Below, piece by piece: positions 23,314 through 33,116 of a stretch of DNA of 43,641 bases. Source of the DNA: a virus; IMG/VR virus record IMGVR_UViG_3300037493_007247, positions 1 through 43,641 of that record; one strand, written 5' to 3'. Position 1 is the first letter of the stretch, and every line of letters begins with the position of its first letter. The translations under genes and the position numbers were made by a program. The notes beneath the pieces are model-generated. The model ran no database searches. It saw only the letters and a program-made list of their open reading frames with translations, and was not told where the DNA came from.

Positions 23314-26300
23314 CCCGGTAGTATATTTGGGGATAATCTATTTAATACTTGAGATATATCATCAATTGAAGTTTGAACTGTCTTGACAGGGAACTTATCT
23401 TCGGAAAGAGTATCTGATTGATACTTTGCAAAAATCTCAATATCAAAAGAATATAAGTTATCGTTTGAATCTAAAATATCAAATCCAATTCTTTTTGAGT
23501 ATGTAAGATTAATTGTTGCACCGGTAATATCCCCTCCAACATTACCCGTTCCAGAGTCTCCACTGCCGTAGTAATCTGTCATTCGATACTGGAAAACAAG
23601 TGGTATTGAAATAGAATTGGTGTTACCAAATGAAATGCTTTTTGCACTTGTTCTTGCTCTACCGTCTACGCTTATATCAGAGTGTGTTGGACTCGAGAAA
23701 AATAAATATGATCCGGCACTCTGTTTACCAAGAAGGAACTGATCATTAGGTTCAAAGCTAATTTTATTAGAACGCTTAAAGCTAGTTAGACCAGCTGTAG
23801 TATATGTTGGAGAAGCAGATTGAGAATACTGTGGCATATTAGCAAGATCCTCAAAAATGTAAATTGATTGCTTCTTTCCAAAAGTACTATTTGTTGTCAA
23901 AGGCGCAAACTTAGAGTTTCTAAATAAAACCTTTGCATAATCTGTTGCATCACTATTTAAAGTAGTGATAGAATCATTAAATAGTGCTGCGTATTGAGCA
24001 TCAAAAACAGTACTAGATGCAATAAATGGGTGATTTGTGTGAAGTTCAATACAATCATCCGAAGAAGCATATGCTGATGCCGTTGTTGGATCACCAGATG
24101 AATCAAACCCACCACCCCAGATAAATTCTCCGCCAACTACAACACCAGTATCACTCGAACGGGTGTAAAAGTTTTCAGCCGTATCTAGATTAGTGATATT
24201 AGTTGATGATGGGTTTGGGTATGAGTAAAAGTTTTCTTCTCCCGCTATATCAAAGAAACGAGAGTATATAAATTGTCCCTTAACCTGTGATGATGCATAA
24301 GGAGAAATAGAATTAGGTTGACTTAATCTGTTGTTAATTCCTGAAGTTGAACCTACAGTTACATCAGAGCTTGTTAATAGTAGTGGAACAAGATCATATT
24401 TTCTAATCGTGTTATAATCACTATCACTTGATGTGTAAGTATCATAGTTATCATAATATGAATAAATCGCGGGCAGTATGGTAGATGAGCTACCTGAAGC
24501 CGATGGATCTTCTGACTCTCTTACAGTAAGAGTGTTTGTTCCAAAAATTTTAGATACAAGCTCTAAAGCACTTTGATTTTGGTTTGAAAGAGTAACGAAG
24601 AAAGTTTTTGAGATTATAGCTCCCTTCTTAGTAGTCAAACTATCAACTTCATTCACATAGTATCCTGCAAAAACCGAAGTAACATCATCTCTTCTGAGAT
24701 TGTAAACATTACCTGTATCATCAATTAAAGTAACAGTGAGTTCACCAGTAATTTTGGCAATAGATTCTTCAAGCAATACAATTCTATTCTGTAATCCTGT
24801 GATATATGTCTGTAGATCTATTGGTGTTTGGTTTTCAGAAACAAATCCAGAGTAGATCGTGCCTGCAGTGTGAGCAAAATACTTTTCGTTTGCGGTGAAC
24901 TGGGTAGATAGGTGCTCATTTAGACCTATTGATTGTAAATCTTCCTCTAACTGAACTTTTACAAGTGAATCTGAATTCTCTTTTAACAATTCCCCTACAC
25001 CATTCTCATTTAAGTTATCTGGGAATGGTACGATTATACTGCTTGAAAAATCTGAAATCAGTGGAGAAGCGGGATATCCTGCCTCTGAAACTGATGCAAT
25101 TCTAATCTCAACCTGTTCTCCTTTTTGAATAGCAATATCAAGCTGATTAGTGTTTATCTCATTAGCATCTTGAATGTCAACAGACTGCCAAACAAATTTA
25201 TTTTGATTTGTATCAAAAATTCTCTTTCGAGGAGTAGTTACATCTTCGTTCCAGTTTGAAAAAGCTCCACTGCTGTTACCAGTGTCACTGGTTACATTTA
25301 TGGTTTGAACTGGGTTAGCGGCTCCTTCTGGAGATAGGTATCTATATTGTACGATAAACTGCACAACCTGTTGCTCCCCTGTCTCTGGTGAAACCTGTGG
25401 TGTGGGCATTGGCCAGAACCCTCTTACTCTGTATTTTGGAGCTGCAGTTCCAGTACCGGTATCAGTAGCTATAGCATCAATAGATTTTACTAAAGAGCCG
25501 TATAGCTGTGATTTTGATGCTCTTGAATCAACAAGACTTGTTAATTGGTTTTGGTCAGCATCTCTTTCAATGTTACTCTTATAATTCTTTGTAGCAATTG
25601 TTGCTCTCTTTTGAGAAATTGCAGAATCTAATTGACTTAATTCTGAACTCAGAGTGTTCTTTTCAGCAACTTGTTGCTGTATCGTTTTAATGGTTTTAGA
25701 ATCAGTGATTTGCTGATTAATTTGTAAAACCTGAAAATCAGAAGATGCAATTGTCGGTGCAACTGGAGTGATTCCCTGTTGAGCAGTTGGAATCTTATTG
25801 TCAGCAAGACTCATTACATATTTTCCAAAATCAACTACTCTTTGTCTGTAGTATGATGCAAAATCAAAAACAGTACCGTCTGGAAGTGTAGTTGTTAGAT
25901 TATTAGTATAAAATCCACTTCCTAGAGACCAATTAGTTGATGGAATCTTTGAATCAGGATCGATGGGTTTAATAAATACAACACAGTATTCATCAAATCC
26001 AATTGAAACTTGAACCTGTAGATTGTTATCTTGTTGAGAATAAATCTTTAAGATATCAGCCCCAATCTCAATTCCTCTGCTTCCTTCTGCAAGTTCTAAA
26101 ACAATACTGTTTGTGGATGAATCAACACTTGAAACAGTGTAACGAGTATCAATTGGATCTGAATTAACAACAAGACTATCACCAACTTTTAAACCGACGG
26201 TGTCAATAAAATTGGAAGTTGTATCAGTGTATGCTAACTTATTAAGCTTATAAATTTTACGAGCTTTTGTTACACTAACTCCATTAACAACTTCAGTGGT

Positions 26301-26969
26301 TTGAGTATCGTTGATTCTTAATACACTAAAAGCTCCAGTATATCTTAAAGCCCTAGGCGGTAAATCAATTGTGTCCTCATCAAGAATGTAGCTTATACCT
26401 TGGTTTAACAAACCCTGTAAGAAAACCCTGTAATCAATTTCTGATTTTCCATCAAAATTTGTAAAATAATAATTCAGTTTAGCTGCAGTATCGAGTTGTA
26501 AAATGTATCTTTTAACAATTACATTCTCTGTGTTTATTGGAGCTTGCCCTGAAATATTGAAACTTACAAATAGTAATGGAGTCATTAATGACTCGAAAAA
26601 CCAGTTGCTTTTTGTATTAAATGTGCTTACACTACCAATGTTTTGTAAATCATCAGCTTCGGTTGCTAGTTGCTTTAAAACAAGTTTTCTAAAGGTTCCA
26701 TCTGAAAGTCTAATTGAACTTGAGGTTCCTGGATTAAAGTTTGTTATTGCTTGGACATTTTGATCCAGTCTCTGAATTTGAGTGTTCAGATATCCAATAG
26801 ACGGAATAAAAATTCTTTGAGTCAGCCCAGCTTCATCTGTATAGTCAATAGCAACTGTTTCCTCGCTACCAGTAACAGCCTCGGAAATCTTTTGAAATCC
26901 CTCAACAGAGTTATTAAACAATCTTAATAACTGTGGTAAAAGGGTTGATATTGAGTTGTTAGAATCCAT
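23310..26969 (-). CDS. Large tail/baseplate protein with fibronectin III-like region
   Basis: A 1219-residue protein. The N-terminal part (1-110) is helical with an oligomerising look. A coiled coil lies near 425-450 (IKTIQQQVAEKNTL). Residues about 505-635 show a fibronectin type III-like pattern (RVRGFWPMP, VQFIVQYRYLS, VEIRIASVSEAGYP). Another helical segment is near 715-735, then a long Ser/Thr/Asn-rich beta region reaches the C-terminus. Such modular proteins serve as baseplate-fibre connectors. The ATG has AAGAAGG directly before it, one of the few purine-rich leaders here, but the spacing is too short for a classical site. Confidence 0.5.
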   Translation of the reverse strand: MDSNNSISTLLPQLLRLFNNSVEGFQKISEAVTGSEETVAIDYTDEAGLTQRIFIPSIGYLNTQIQRLDQNVQAITNFNPGTSSSIRLSDGTFRKLVLKQLATEADDLQNIGSVSTFNTKSNWFFESLMTPLLFVSFNISGQAPINTENVIVKRYILQLDTAAKLNYYFTNFDGKSEIDYRVFLQGLLNQGISYILDEDTIDLPPRALRYTGAFSVLRINDTQTTEVVNGVSVTKARKIYKLNKLAYTDTTSNFIDTVGLKVGDSLVVNSDPIDTRYTVSSVDSSTNSIVLELAEGSRGIEIGADILKIYSQQDNNLQVQVSIGFDEYCVVFIKPIDPDSKIPSTNWSLGSGFYTNNLTTTLPDGTVFDFASYYRQRVVDFGKYVMSLADNKIPTAQQGITPVAPTIASSDFQVLQINQQITDSKTIKTIQQQVAEKNTLSSELSQLDSAISQKRATIATKNYKSNIERDADQNQLTSLVDSRASKSQLYGSLVKSIDAIATDTGTGTAAPKYRVRGFWPMPTPQVSPETGEQQVVQFIVQYRYLSPEGAANPVQTINVTSDTGNSSGAFSNWNEDVTTPRKRIFDTNQNKFVWQSVDIQDANEINTNQLDIAIQKGEQVEIRIASVSEAGYPASPLISDFSSSIIVPFPDNLNENGVGELLKENSDSLVKVQLEEDLQSIGLNEHLSTQFTANEKYFAHTAGTIYSGFVSENQTPIDLQTYITGLQNRIVLLEESIAKITGELTVTLIDDTGNVYNLRRDDVTSVFAGYYVNEVDSLTTKKGAIISKTFFVTLSNQNQSALELVSKIFGTNTLTVRESEDPSASGSSSTILPAIYSYYDNYDTYTSSDSDYNTIRKYDLVPLLLTSSDVTVGSTSGINNRLSQPNSISPYASSQVKGQFIYSRFFDIAGEENFYSYPNPSSTNITNLDTAENFYTRSSDTGVVVGGEFIWGGGFDSSGDPTTASAYASSDDCIELHTNHPFIASSTVFDAQYAALFNDSITTLNSDATDYAKVLFRNSKFAPLTTNSTFGKKQSIYIFEDLANMPQYSQSASPTYTTAGLTSFKRSNKISFEPNDQFLLGKQSAGSYLFFSSPTHSDISVDGRARTSAKSISFGNTNSISIPLVFQYRMTDYYGSGDSGTGNVGGDITGATINLTYSKRIGFDILDSNDNLYSFDIEIFAKYQSDTLSEDKFPVKTVQTSIDDISQVLNRLSPNILPG

Positions 26970-26979
26970 TCCTTCTTAT

Positions 26980-29124
26980 TTATCTTAAAATATCATACAC
27001 AAAGGTGTAAGTAGTGGCATCGACGCAAGTTACTTCGATAATAGGTATAGTTGATAGTTCACTATTTACGATTGTTGTAACATTAACTCCATAAACTCCA
27101 AATCCTCTAGAGTTTTGTGAATCTGTAACAATACTAATATCATATCCACCAAAATCAGTAACTGTTGGGAAAACTATTCTTACACACTGCCCGGTTTTAA
27201 ACCTATTTAAACTATCATCAATCCTAAATACAATGTTGCTTATTGCTGGAATAGGAGTGCCATCAGTCTCAGTTTCTGTGTAAACTCTGAGCATGTTTGT
27301 AAACTGTGCAAGATAGAAGTTTACCTGGTTTGTGCTTGAGTTGAGATCAATTGGACTAGAAGAACTTATTTGAATGCCTGCATTATTTGTAATTACTGGT
27401 AATGCATATTGTTGTTGAATATTCTCAACTACGATTCTATTTGGAGTGTTTCTGTTTAACAACATTCCACTTCCAGCTGCTAAAACATCAGTATTGTATT
27501 GAACATTAATCGATGTTCTTCCATTCATTAAAGCTTGAAGATCGTCAGAATTTTTTGCAATAAGATCAAGAAGAGCTCTAGAGCTATTTAAAGCCACTTG
27601 GCTGTTTGTGATTCTAGTATTAAGAAGATCGATCTCTGTTTGCAGTTCTGAAATAGAATCAAGAGCAAAAGAACGAGTAGTTAAACTATCGATTTGAGCC
27701 TGTAAAATTCTAATCTGTGTTGCCTGTCTTGTAAACTGATTTGTTGCAGTTTGTAATTCAGCTACGGCATCACTAAATAACCCCATTGAAAATGTGTTAT
27801 ACTCATTTACAATAGTATTAACACCGCCTGCTACAAGAGATGCATCGAATCTAAGATTAAGCTTAAACCCATATGAGTTACCATTTTCTTTTGTAAGGGT
27901 ATTTGGTTTAAACTTAGGTAATCTTTGAATGTATCCACCATTTGGAGTGTCTGTAATATTATCAGTGATTAAAACACCATACAAGTTAGTGGCCTTTGTT
28001 GAAAGGTCTGATGGATCAAAAATATCATAATAAACTAAAACCGCATTAAACTTAAAGTTTGTAGCCCCTGGTGTTGAATTATATTGCGCGATAGTCGAAA
28101 TAGATGGATCATTTGTAATTCCATAATAGCTCGAAGGATCAAAATCAAGTGCAATGCCATCTAATCTGCTTCTTCTATATGATACTACCTTACCACTTGG
28201 TGTTAAACCATAGTCCTGATTAAATTTTGTAATGTCATCATTTGCAGTATCTGTAAAAGAAGTAGGTTCAGTAAAGTAAGAGTTAAACTCAGTGGCAGGT
28301 GTTGTTTGACCCATCCAGTTTGCATCGGAATCAGTGTAACCACCTGATCCGGCTCCTGAAAGTGCATCATCATAATCATAAAATGCTCTAATATCTAGGC
28401 CTTCGGGTTGTACCGTTGATGAATCTCTACCGTTGATAAATTCAGTTTCACCTTCTATTCTTAAACCCGGTGAGTAGTTGTTATCACTAAGTGTTTTGTA
28501 TAAAACAACAGGAGTTTTTCCTGCTTCAGTAGGAACATAGATGTATAATTCAGTGTATGCATCTCCACCCTTGCCTACATTATTTACAATATCAATATCT
28601 CCAATATACTGGACAACCTGATCATACTGTACAGCTCCCGTTTCAGCTTGATCCTCTTCTACGAAACGAGGTGTTCCTGCTAGAGTCAGTGCTTGGCTTT
28701 TTTCAGTGCTCGTAGCTGCTCTAAATCTTAAAGCTCCGGTTTCTTTTAACCATTTAAAAAATATCCTTTCAGAAATAGATTGATTTGTAGTTTGATCGTA
28801 ATCAGGATCATTTAAAATTAAGTTCTCAAGATTAAGCGGATAGTTTTGTAATGACTGAGCAAAGTTTACATTGTCATCTGCTGAAAACGCCTGATTTTGA
28901 ATAACACCATCAATCGTATTGAACTGAATATAGTTATTAAAATTGCTAAAAGTATCAACATCTAGGGCTTGCATATTAGGTATGTTCAGAAGCACAAACT
29001 TTGAAAATACGAAACGTAAATTATCGTTGTTTAAACTTCTTGACAAATCCCTAGCGGCAGAGGAAAACGTGTATAGTGTTCCCCCCTGCAGCTGTGGAGT
29101 TCTAATTAGTGGAGCTGCTGACAT
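26980..29124 (-). CDS. Baseplate/tail structural protein with central coiled coil
   Basis: A 714-residue protein: beta-rich N-terminal half; a heptad-rich helical segment at about 450-525 (ELQTATNQFTRQATQIRILQ and following); C-terminal beta domain ending in TYTFVYDILR. Its place directly after the gp7-like wedge protein and the small fibre matches where T4 encodes gp8, gp9 and gp10, but no clear homology to those was seen. No enzyme motif. Confidence 0.5.
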   Translation of the reverse strand: MSAAPLIRTPQLQGGTLYTFSSAARDLSRSLNNDNLRFVFSKFVLLNIPNMQALDVDTFSNFNNYIQFNTIDGVIQNQAFSADDNVNFAQSLQNYPLNLENLILNDPDYDQTTNQSISERIFFKWLKETGALRFRAATSTEKSQALTLAGTPRFVEEDQAETGAVQYDQVVQYIGDIDIVNNVGKGGDAYTELYIYVPTEAGKTPVVLYKTLSDNNYSPGLRIEGETEFINGRDSSTVQPEGLDIRAFYDYDDALSGAGSGGYTDSDANWMGQTTPATEFNSYFTEPTSFTDTANDDITKFNQDYGLTPSGKVVSYRRSRLDGIALDFDPSSYYGITNDPSISTIAQYNSTPGATNFKFNAVLVYYDIFDPSDLSTKATNLYGVLITDNITDTPNGGYIQRLPKFKPNTLTKENGNSYGFKLNLRFDASLVAGGVNTIVNEYNTFSMGLFSDAVAELQTATNQFTRQATQIRILQAQIDSLTTRSFALDSISELQTEIDLLNTRITNSQVALNSSRALLDLIAKNSDDLQALMNGRTSINVQYNTDVLAAGSGMLLNRNTPNRIVVENIQQQYALPVITNNAGIQISSSSPIDLNSSTNQVNFYLAQFTNMLRVYTETETDGTPIPAISNIVFRIDDSLNRFKTGQCVRIVFPTVTDFGGYDISIVTDSQNSRGFGVYGVNVTTIVNSELSTIPIIEVTCVDATTYTFVYDILR

Positions 29125-29133
29125 TTAAAAAAA

Positions 29134-29751
29134 TTAAGTTATAATATATCCTTGACCACCTACAACGTACCAATCTTGTCCAGTGCCTGCCGAATCGGTT
29201 ACCGCCATAAGAGTTACTGTTTGTCCTTCTCCATCAAGTGTAAGTGTTGTGACGCCTACTAATGATGTATTTGTTCCAGCAGAGAATTCAACAGCACCTG
29301 TATTTGAATTTTCATAAACAAAGGTAATAGTTTGTCCTTTAATTCCCTCAAATAGAGTGATGGTGTACGCACCCGTTCCAGAATTTGATACTCTGAATAA
29401 ATCGTTAGTAGGATTAGAACTTGTTGAACCCAAAGAGGTTGCAGCGGTGATACTAGTGGATGCCTGGTTTGCTCTTAGAATTCTACCGTTAAAGGTAAAA
29501 TTCTCACTACAAGAAGTGGCAGCATCGATACTTATTGTACTTGCGCCAACTGTGAGTTTAGCAGAAGAGGTACCTACTGTAAGTGTGTTAGTGGTAAGCT
29601 GTGATAGGTTAAGAATTGTTCCTGCGGATGGAGAAAAATAAACCTCCATTGCATTGATTTCTGTTGCTAACACATTAAAATTGTCATTTAACACGATTCT
29701 GGATCCACTAATAGAATCCGTTGCTAAAATTTCTGTGACTGATATTGCCAT
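29134..29751 (-). CDS. Small fibre-like protein sharing an N-terminal module with the collagen-like fibre
   Basis: A 205-residue protein. Residues 4-30 (with ATDSISGSRIVLNDNFNVLA) match the start of the 808-residue fibre (ASDTISGAADKINYNFDQVI). The rest is Thr/Ser/Ala-rich beta sequence with short repeats, ending in a Gly-rich strand region (LTLDGEGQTVTLMAV, then WYVVGGQGYI), as in fibre tips or decoration proteins. The shared module suggests that both attach to the same baseplate site or partner. Confidence 0.6.
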   Translation of the reverse strand: MAISVTEILATDSISGSRIVLNDNFNVLATEINAMEVYFSPSAGTILNLSQLTTNTLTVGTSSAKLTVGASTISIDAATSCSENFTFNGRILRANQASTSITAATSLGSTSSNPTNDLFRVSNSGTGAYTITLFEGIKGQTITFVYENSNTGAVEFSAGTNTSLVGVTTLTLDGEGQTVTLMAVTDSAGTGQDWYVVGGQGYIIT

Positions 29752-29760
29752 TTTTGTTTA

Positions 29761-32700
29761 TTATTTTATCATGATCATATTTTTAGCGAGTTCATACTTA
29801 TTTGTATTTGAATCTTGTAACTCCAATGTGATAGTATAATTACCAGAGTTTTTAAACAAATACGTTAAATATACGCTATTAAAATATATATCTTCCGAGT
29901 TGGGATCAGAGTTGTTTGTGATTTTCCACACTGCTCGATCTTTGCCATTTATTAGTGAACTGTCATAAGAAAAAGTTACAAAACTTAATTGAGGAAGTGT
30001 TTCACTATCATTTATAACTTTAAGATCTGACCATGTGGGATTGTAATTTATCCCTAATGAAAAGTTATCGATATCGTTTACCCCGGTATCTGTAGTTACA
30101 GTAACATTTCCATGTTCACCTGAATATTTTGCAACTGCTAAAACATAAACAACACTTTCACTTACGTTTTGAACAGCATTGTATTCAAATCTGCTTGCAA
30201 GTTGATCGGTTTCACTGTTTAAGAAATCAGCTAACTCTTGTAAGGTTGTAACTGTAATAGGGATAGTAACGGTGGTTGAAATTGTACCGTATGAAAAATA
30301 TATGTTTGAGTTGGGAGTAAATGAAGTGATTCTAAAACTAGCATTTTGATCTCCACTTACAGAAACAGAGGACCACCACTGATCTTCAAGATTTAACCAT
30401 GCTTTATTTAGATTTCCCCAGTTATATGGACCTGGAAAACTTTCATCTCCCGATGGTTGAAAATTTCTTAATTGAAAATCATCTTCAAACGTTTTAAAAG
30501 TGTTGAGCATGATTTGACTTCCATAGTTCAGAGTATCATAGGTCAAATTTACTTGATCCCATCGAAGATTAGGTTCTACAGGAATTCCCCACATAGCACC
30601 AAACTGTTCAAACTCATATGATTGTGTTTGCCATGCTGCATTAGGATCAAAGCTTCTATAGAATCCTGTAAACTCTGCAACTTTTGGTTCTACATAAATC
30701 GTGCAAGGATCAACGCCAATAGATACATTGTTAAAAGTATCATATAATGAAAGATTAACTGTGTATTCCCCAACATAAGGAAGCACAACTGGATACTGAT
30801 CATAATCTTGTAAACTGCCCCTGGTGTTTAAATAATACGCAGGAGAAACATCAGTAGTTCCTTTTTGAATCTCCCACTCAATCTCATAGAAATCACCATA
30901 ACCAATTGTTTCCCAGGTGTAGAGGTTTCCACGTGCTATAATTTCTTTTACAAATGTAGGTTTTGTTACAAATGAACTTGTTACACTTGTTTGAAAATCA
31001 TATTTATATCCTATTTCATCAATTCCAATTCCTTCGGTTCTTAACACATATCCAGATGTTGTATTAACAACACTTATTACAAACCTTCTCCAAGGTTCTT
31101 GTGAAGCTGCTATCTTTATGTTCCACTCGGTTTCAAGTCCATTTGCAACATCCTGGGGAGTATCTCCTAGTAGTGCGGTATATGAAATAGAGCTCGATGT
31201 ATACTCATCTGTTATTATAAAAACATCATTTAAATGTATAGGATCCCCCGCTTCAAAATCGAGAATATAGTTTTGTCCAGATTGAAGCTGCTTCCAAGTT
31301 GAGTTTACATTCGCCCATGTAATTGACTCAAAACTTGTGTTTTTTAGAATTACAGCAGCACCTACTGGAACTCCTGGTTGATCTTCATATAGACCACCCG
31401 CGCGTCCTCTGGGTATTAAACCTGAAACTTGCTTTGCATAATTAGTTGCATATCTAGTAAAATAGCCCAACATAACATTTGCGAGATCAGCAATGGTGTA
31501 TGCAGATCCAGGGTACGGCTCGCCTGCCGGATTGTTCTCTTCTCCAACTGATGGGTTGGGATACCAACCCGTTGATGTTCCTGCTCCAACCCATATATTT
31601 TTTTCAATGTTATATGGAGTAAACTGTGCAAAAATCAAATCATCTATCTCTCTTAAATCGTCAAGATAAACATATGAAGATGGTAGGATCTCACAGCTTG
31701 GATTGATTCCAAGTTGATAAACTTGCGTTTCACTTTGGCTAGGAATATACTCTAATTCATTTTTACCATAGTATGAAGCTTCTCCAATAATGTCTTTTAT
31801 TCGAGCATTTAGAGGAAGATAGTCTTGCTGAAGAATCTTCTTTAATCCATAAAGTTTTATCAGTGCCTCTTCAATAGTGTACTGATAATTCTCTTCAGTT
31901 ACAGGTAAACCATAATCATCATATGTACCTGTCTCATCATTTATTTTAAACGTTAAAGAAAAGAGGTTTGTTTTCTTAAAAACAGATTGTGGAAGTTGTA
32001 CTGGACTATTGTTTAAATTATGAGATTCTCCCACCACAATAGGATCTCCTAATTTGTATTTTCCAAATGTATCAGATTGAATATCAATATTTTTCCAGTA
32101 TTCTCTAATACTTAAATCTGGAAACCCAAAGAAATTAATTGCATTGATTAATGACTTATAAGAACCAACATATGAATATATGTTTGATCCTTCCAACATC
32201 ATCTCTTTACGTTTAGAGTTTAAGGTGATAAAATCGGTTAAAGGTTCATTAATGTCAGTGTTGTAAAAAATAGGAGTAGTAGATTCGTCAACCTTGTAAC
32301 CAAAGTTTTGCATCAAAGTCTGTAAACGAGGATCTACTCCCTCGGTTTCTCCATAAACTAAACAGGTAAGAACGGTATTTCCATCTGCATCTTTAACGAG
32401 CAAAATTCTTTGAAAGATATTTTCTGAAAGAGATGAAAGTGCAATGTTTATCTGTAAGCTTTCCTGCAAAACATCATCAGAAACAACAATTCCACTTGAT
32501 AACTCATATGCAGATGGATCTTCGTGTAAATCAACTTCAATTACATCATACTTTTGTAGAAATGAAACATCTGAATTTGGATCAAACTGAAACAGAAAAA
32601 TATCAGCAGGAGAGATCGCTTCCCATGAAAGGGTCCAAACTGAACCTGTGTCTATTTTTTCAGGGAATCCATAAACCGTCGACCCATCTGATTTTTCAAA

Positions 32701-32856
32701 TTGCTCAATTACAAAAATCTGCGATACTCCAAACAGTCCAGTTGATACTTTTGGAATAAAAATACTACCACTCCAAGAATTTGTAGTGGAATCATAATCA
32801 AAGTTCAGGTTGTTCCCGTTCTTATCAAAAAAATCTAAAAAAGAATAGTTTCTCAT
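29761..32856 (-). CDS. 7: Baseplate wedge protein, gp7-like, with PKD-type domains
   Basis: A 1031-residue protein, close in length to T4 gp7 (about 1032), encoded downstream of gp25- and gp6-like genes as expected for a wedge module. The N-terminal 350 residues have the mixed helical/beta pattern of a scaffold that binds gp6 (for example SYVGSYKSLINAINFFGFPD). PKD-like signatures occur near residue 700 (VGEYTVNLSLYDTFNN) and at the C-terminus (NSGNYTITLELQDSNTN). gp7 joins wedges to gp10 and gp8 in T4. Identification rests on size, order and domain pattern, not on a full alignment. Confidence 0.6.
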   Translation of the reverse strand: MRNYSFLDFFDKNGNNLNFDYDSTTNSWSGSIFIPKVSTGLFGVSQIFVIEQFEKSDGSTVYGFPEKIDTGSVWTLSWEAISPADIFLFQFDPNSDVSFLQKYDVIEVDLHEDPSAYELSSGIVVSDDVLQESLQINIALSSLSENIFQRILLVKDADGNTVLTCLVYGETEGVDPRLQTLMQNFGYKVDESTTPIFYNTDINEPLTDFITLNSKRKEMMLEGSNIYSYVGSYKSLINAINFFGFPDLSIREYWKNIDIQSDTFGKYKLGDPIVVGESHNLNNSPVQLPQSVFKKTNLFSLTFKINDETGTYDDYGLPVTEENYQYTIEEALIKLYGLKKILQQDYLPLNARIKDIIGEASYYGKNELEYIPSQSETQVYQLGINPSCEILPSSYVYLDDLREIDDLIFAQFTPYNIEKNIWVGAGTSTGWYPNPSVGEENNPAGEPYPGSAYTIADLANVMLGYFTRYATNYAKQVSGLIPRGRAGGLYEDQPGVPVGAAVILKNTSFESITWANVNSTWKQLQSGQNYILDFEAGDPIHLNDVFIITDEYTSSSISYTALLGDTPQDVANGLETEWNIKIAASQEPWRRFVISVVNTTSGYVLRTEGIGIDEIGYKYDFQTSVTSSFVTKPTFVKEIIARGNLYTWETIGYGDFYEIEWEIQKGTTDVSPAYYLNTRGSLQDYDQYPVVLPYVGEYTVNLSLYDTFNNVSIGVDPCTIYVEPKVAEFTGFYRSFDPNAAWQTQSYEFEQFGAMWGIPVEPNLRWDQVNLTYDTLNYGSQIMLNTFKTFEDDFQLRNFQPSGDESFPGPYNWGNLNKAWLNLEDQWWSSVSVSGDQNASFRITSFTPNSNIYFSYGTISTTVTIPITVTTLQELADFLNSETDQLASRFEYNAVQNVSESVVYVLAVAKYSGEHGNVTVTTDTGVNDIDNFSLGINYNPTWSDLKVINDSETLPQLSFVTFSYDSSLINGKDRAVWKITNNSDPNSEDIYFNSVYLTYLFKNSGNYTITLELQDSNTNKYELAKNMIMIK

Positions 32857-33116
32857 TAGTCGATCTCTTTGTAATTTTTAGGAACGGTGTAGTTAAAATA
32901 GATTCTCACGTACTTAACAAGTTCAATATGTTGAACCATGTAGTTGTTTAATTTTTCAAGGAATCCTGCTACTTTAGAATTTCTAAAAAGATAATTAGAA
33001 ACAGTCTTTTGCATAAGAGTCTGAGTATAGTCATAGCCCAGATGCTTCAAATCATTTTGAGTTGAATTTGAAACATCATAAAGACTTACCTGATTATTAT
33101 GTGGATCTATAGCCAT
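32856..33116 (-). CDS. Small conserved-looking protein of the baseplate operon
   Basis: An 86-residue, mostly helical protein with aromatic residues (YLFRNSKVAGFLEKLNNYM, about 43-61). It lies exactly between the gp6- and gp7-like genes, its ATG overlapping the gp6-like TAA. It is probably a small wedge component or assembly factor. No family recognised. Confidence 0.55.
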   Translation of the reverse strand: MAIDPHNNQVSLYDVSNSTQNDLKHLGYDYTQTLMQKTVSNYLFRNSKVAGFLEKLNNYMVQHIELVKYVRIYFNYTVPKNYKEID

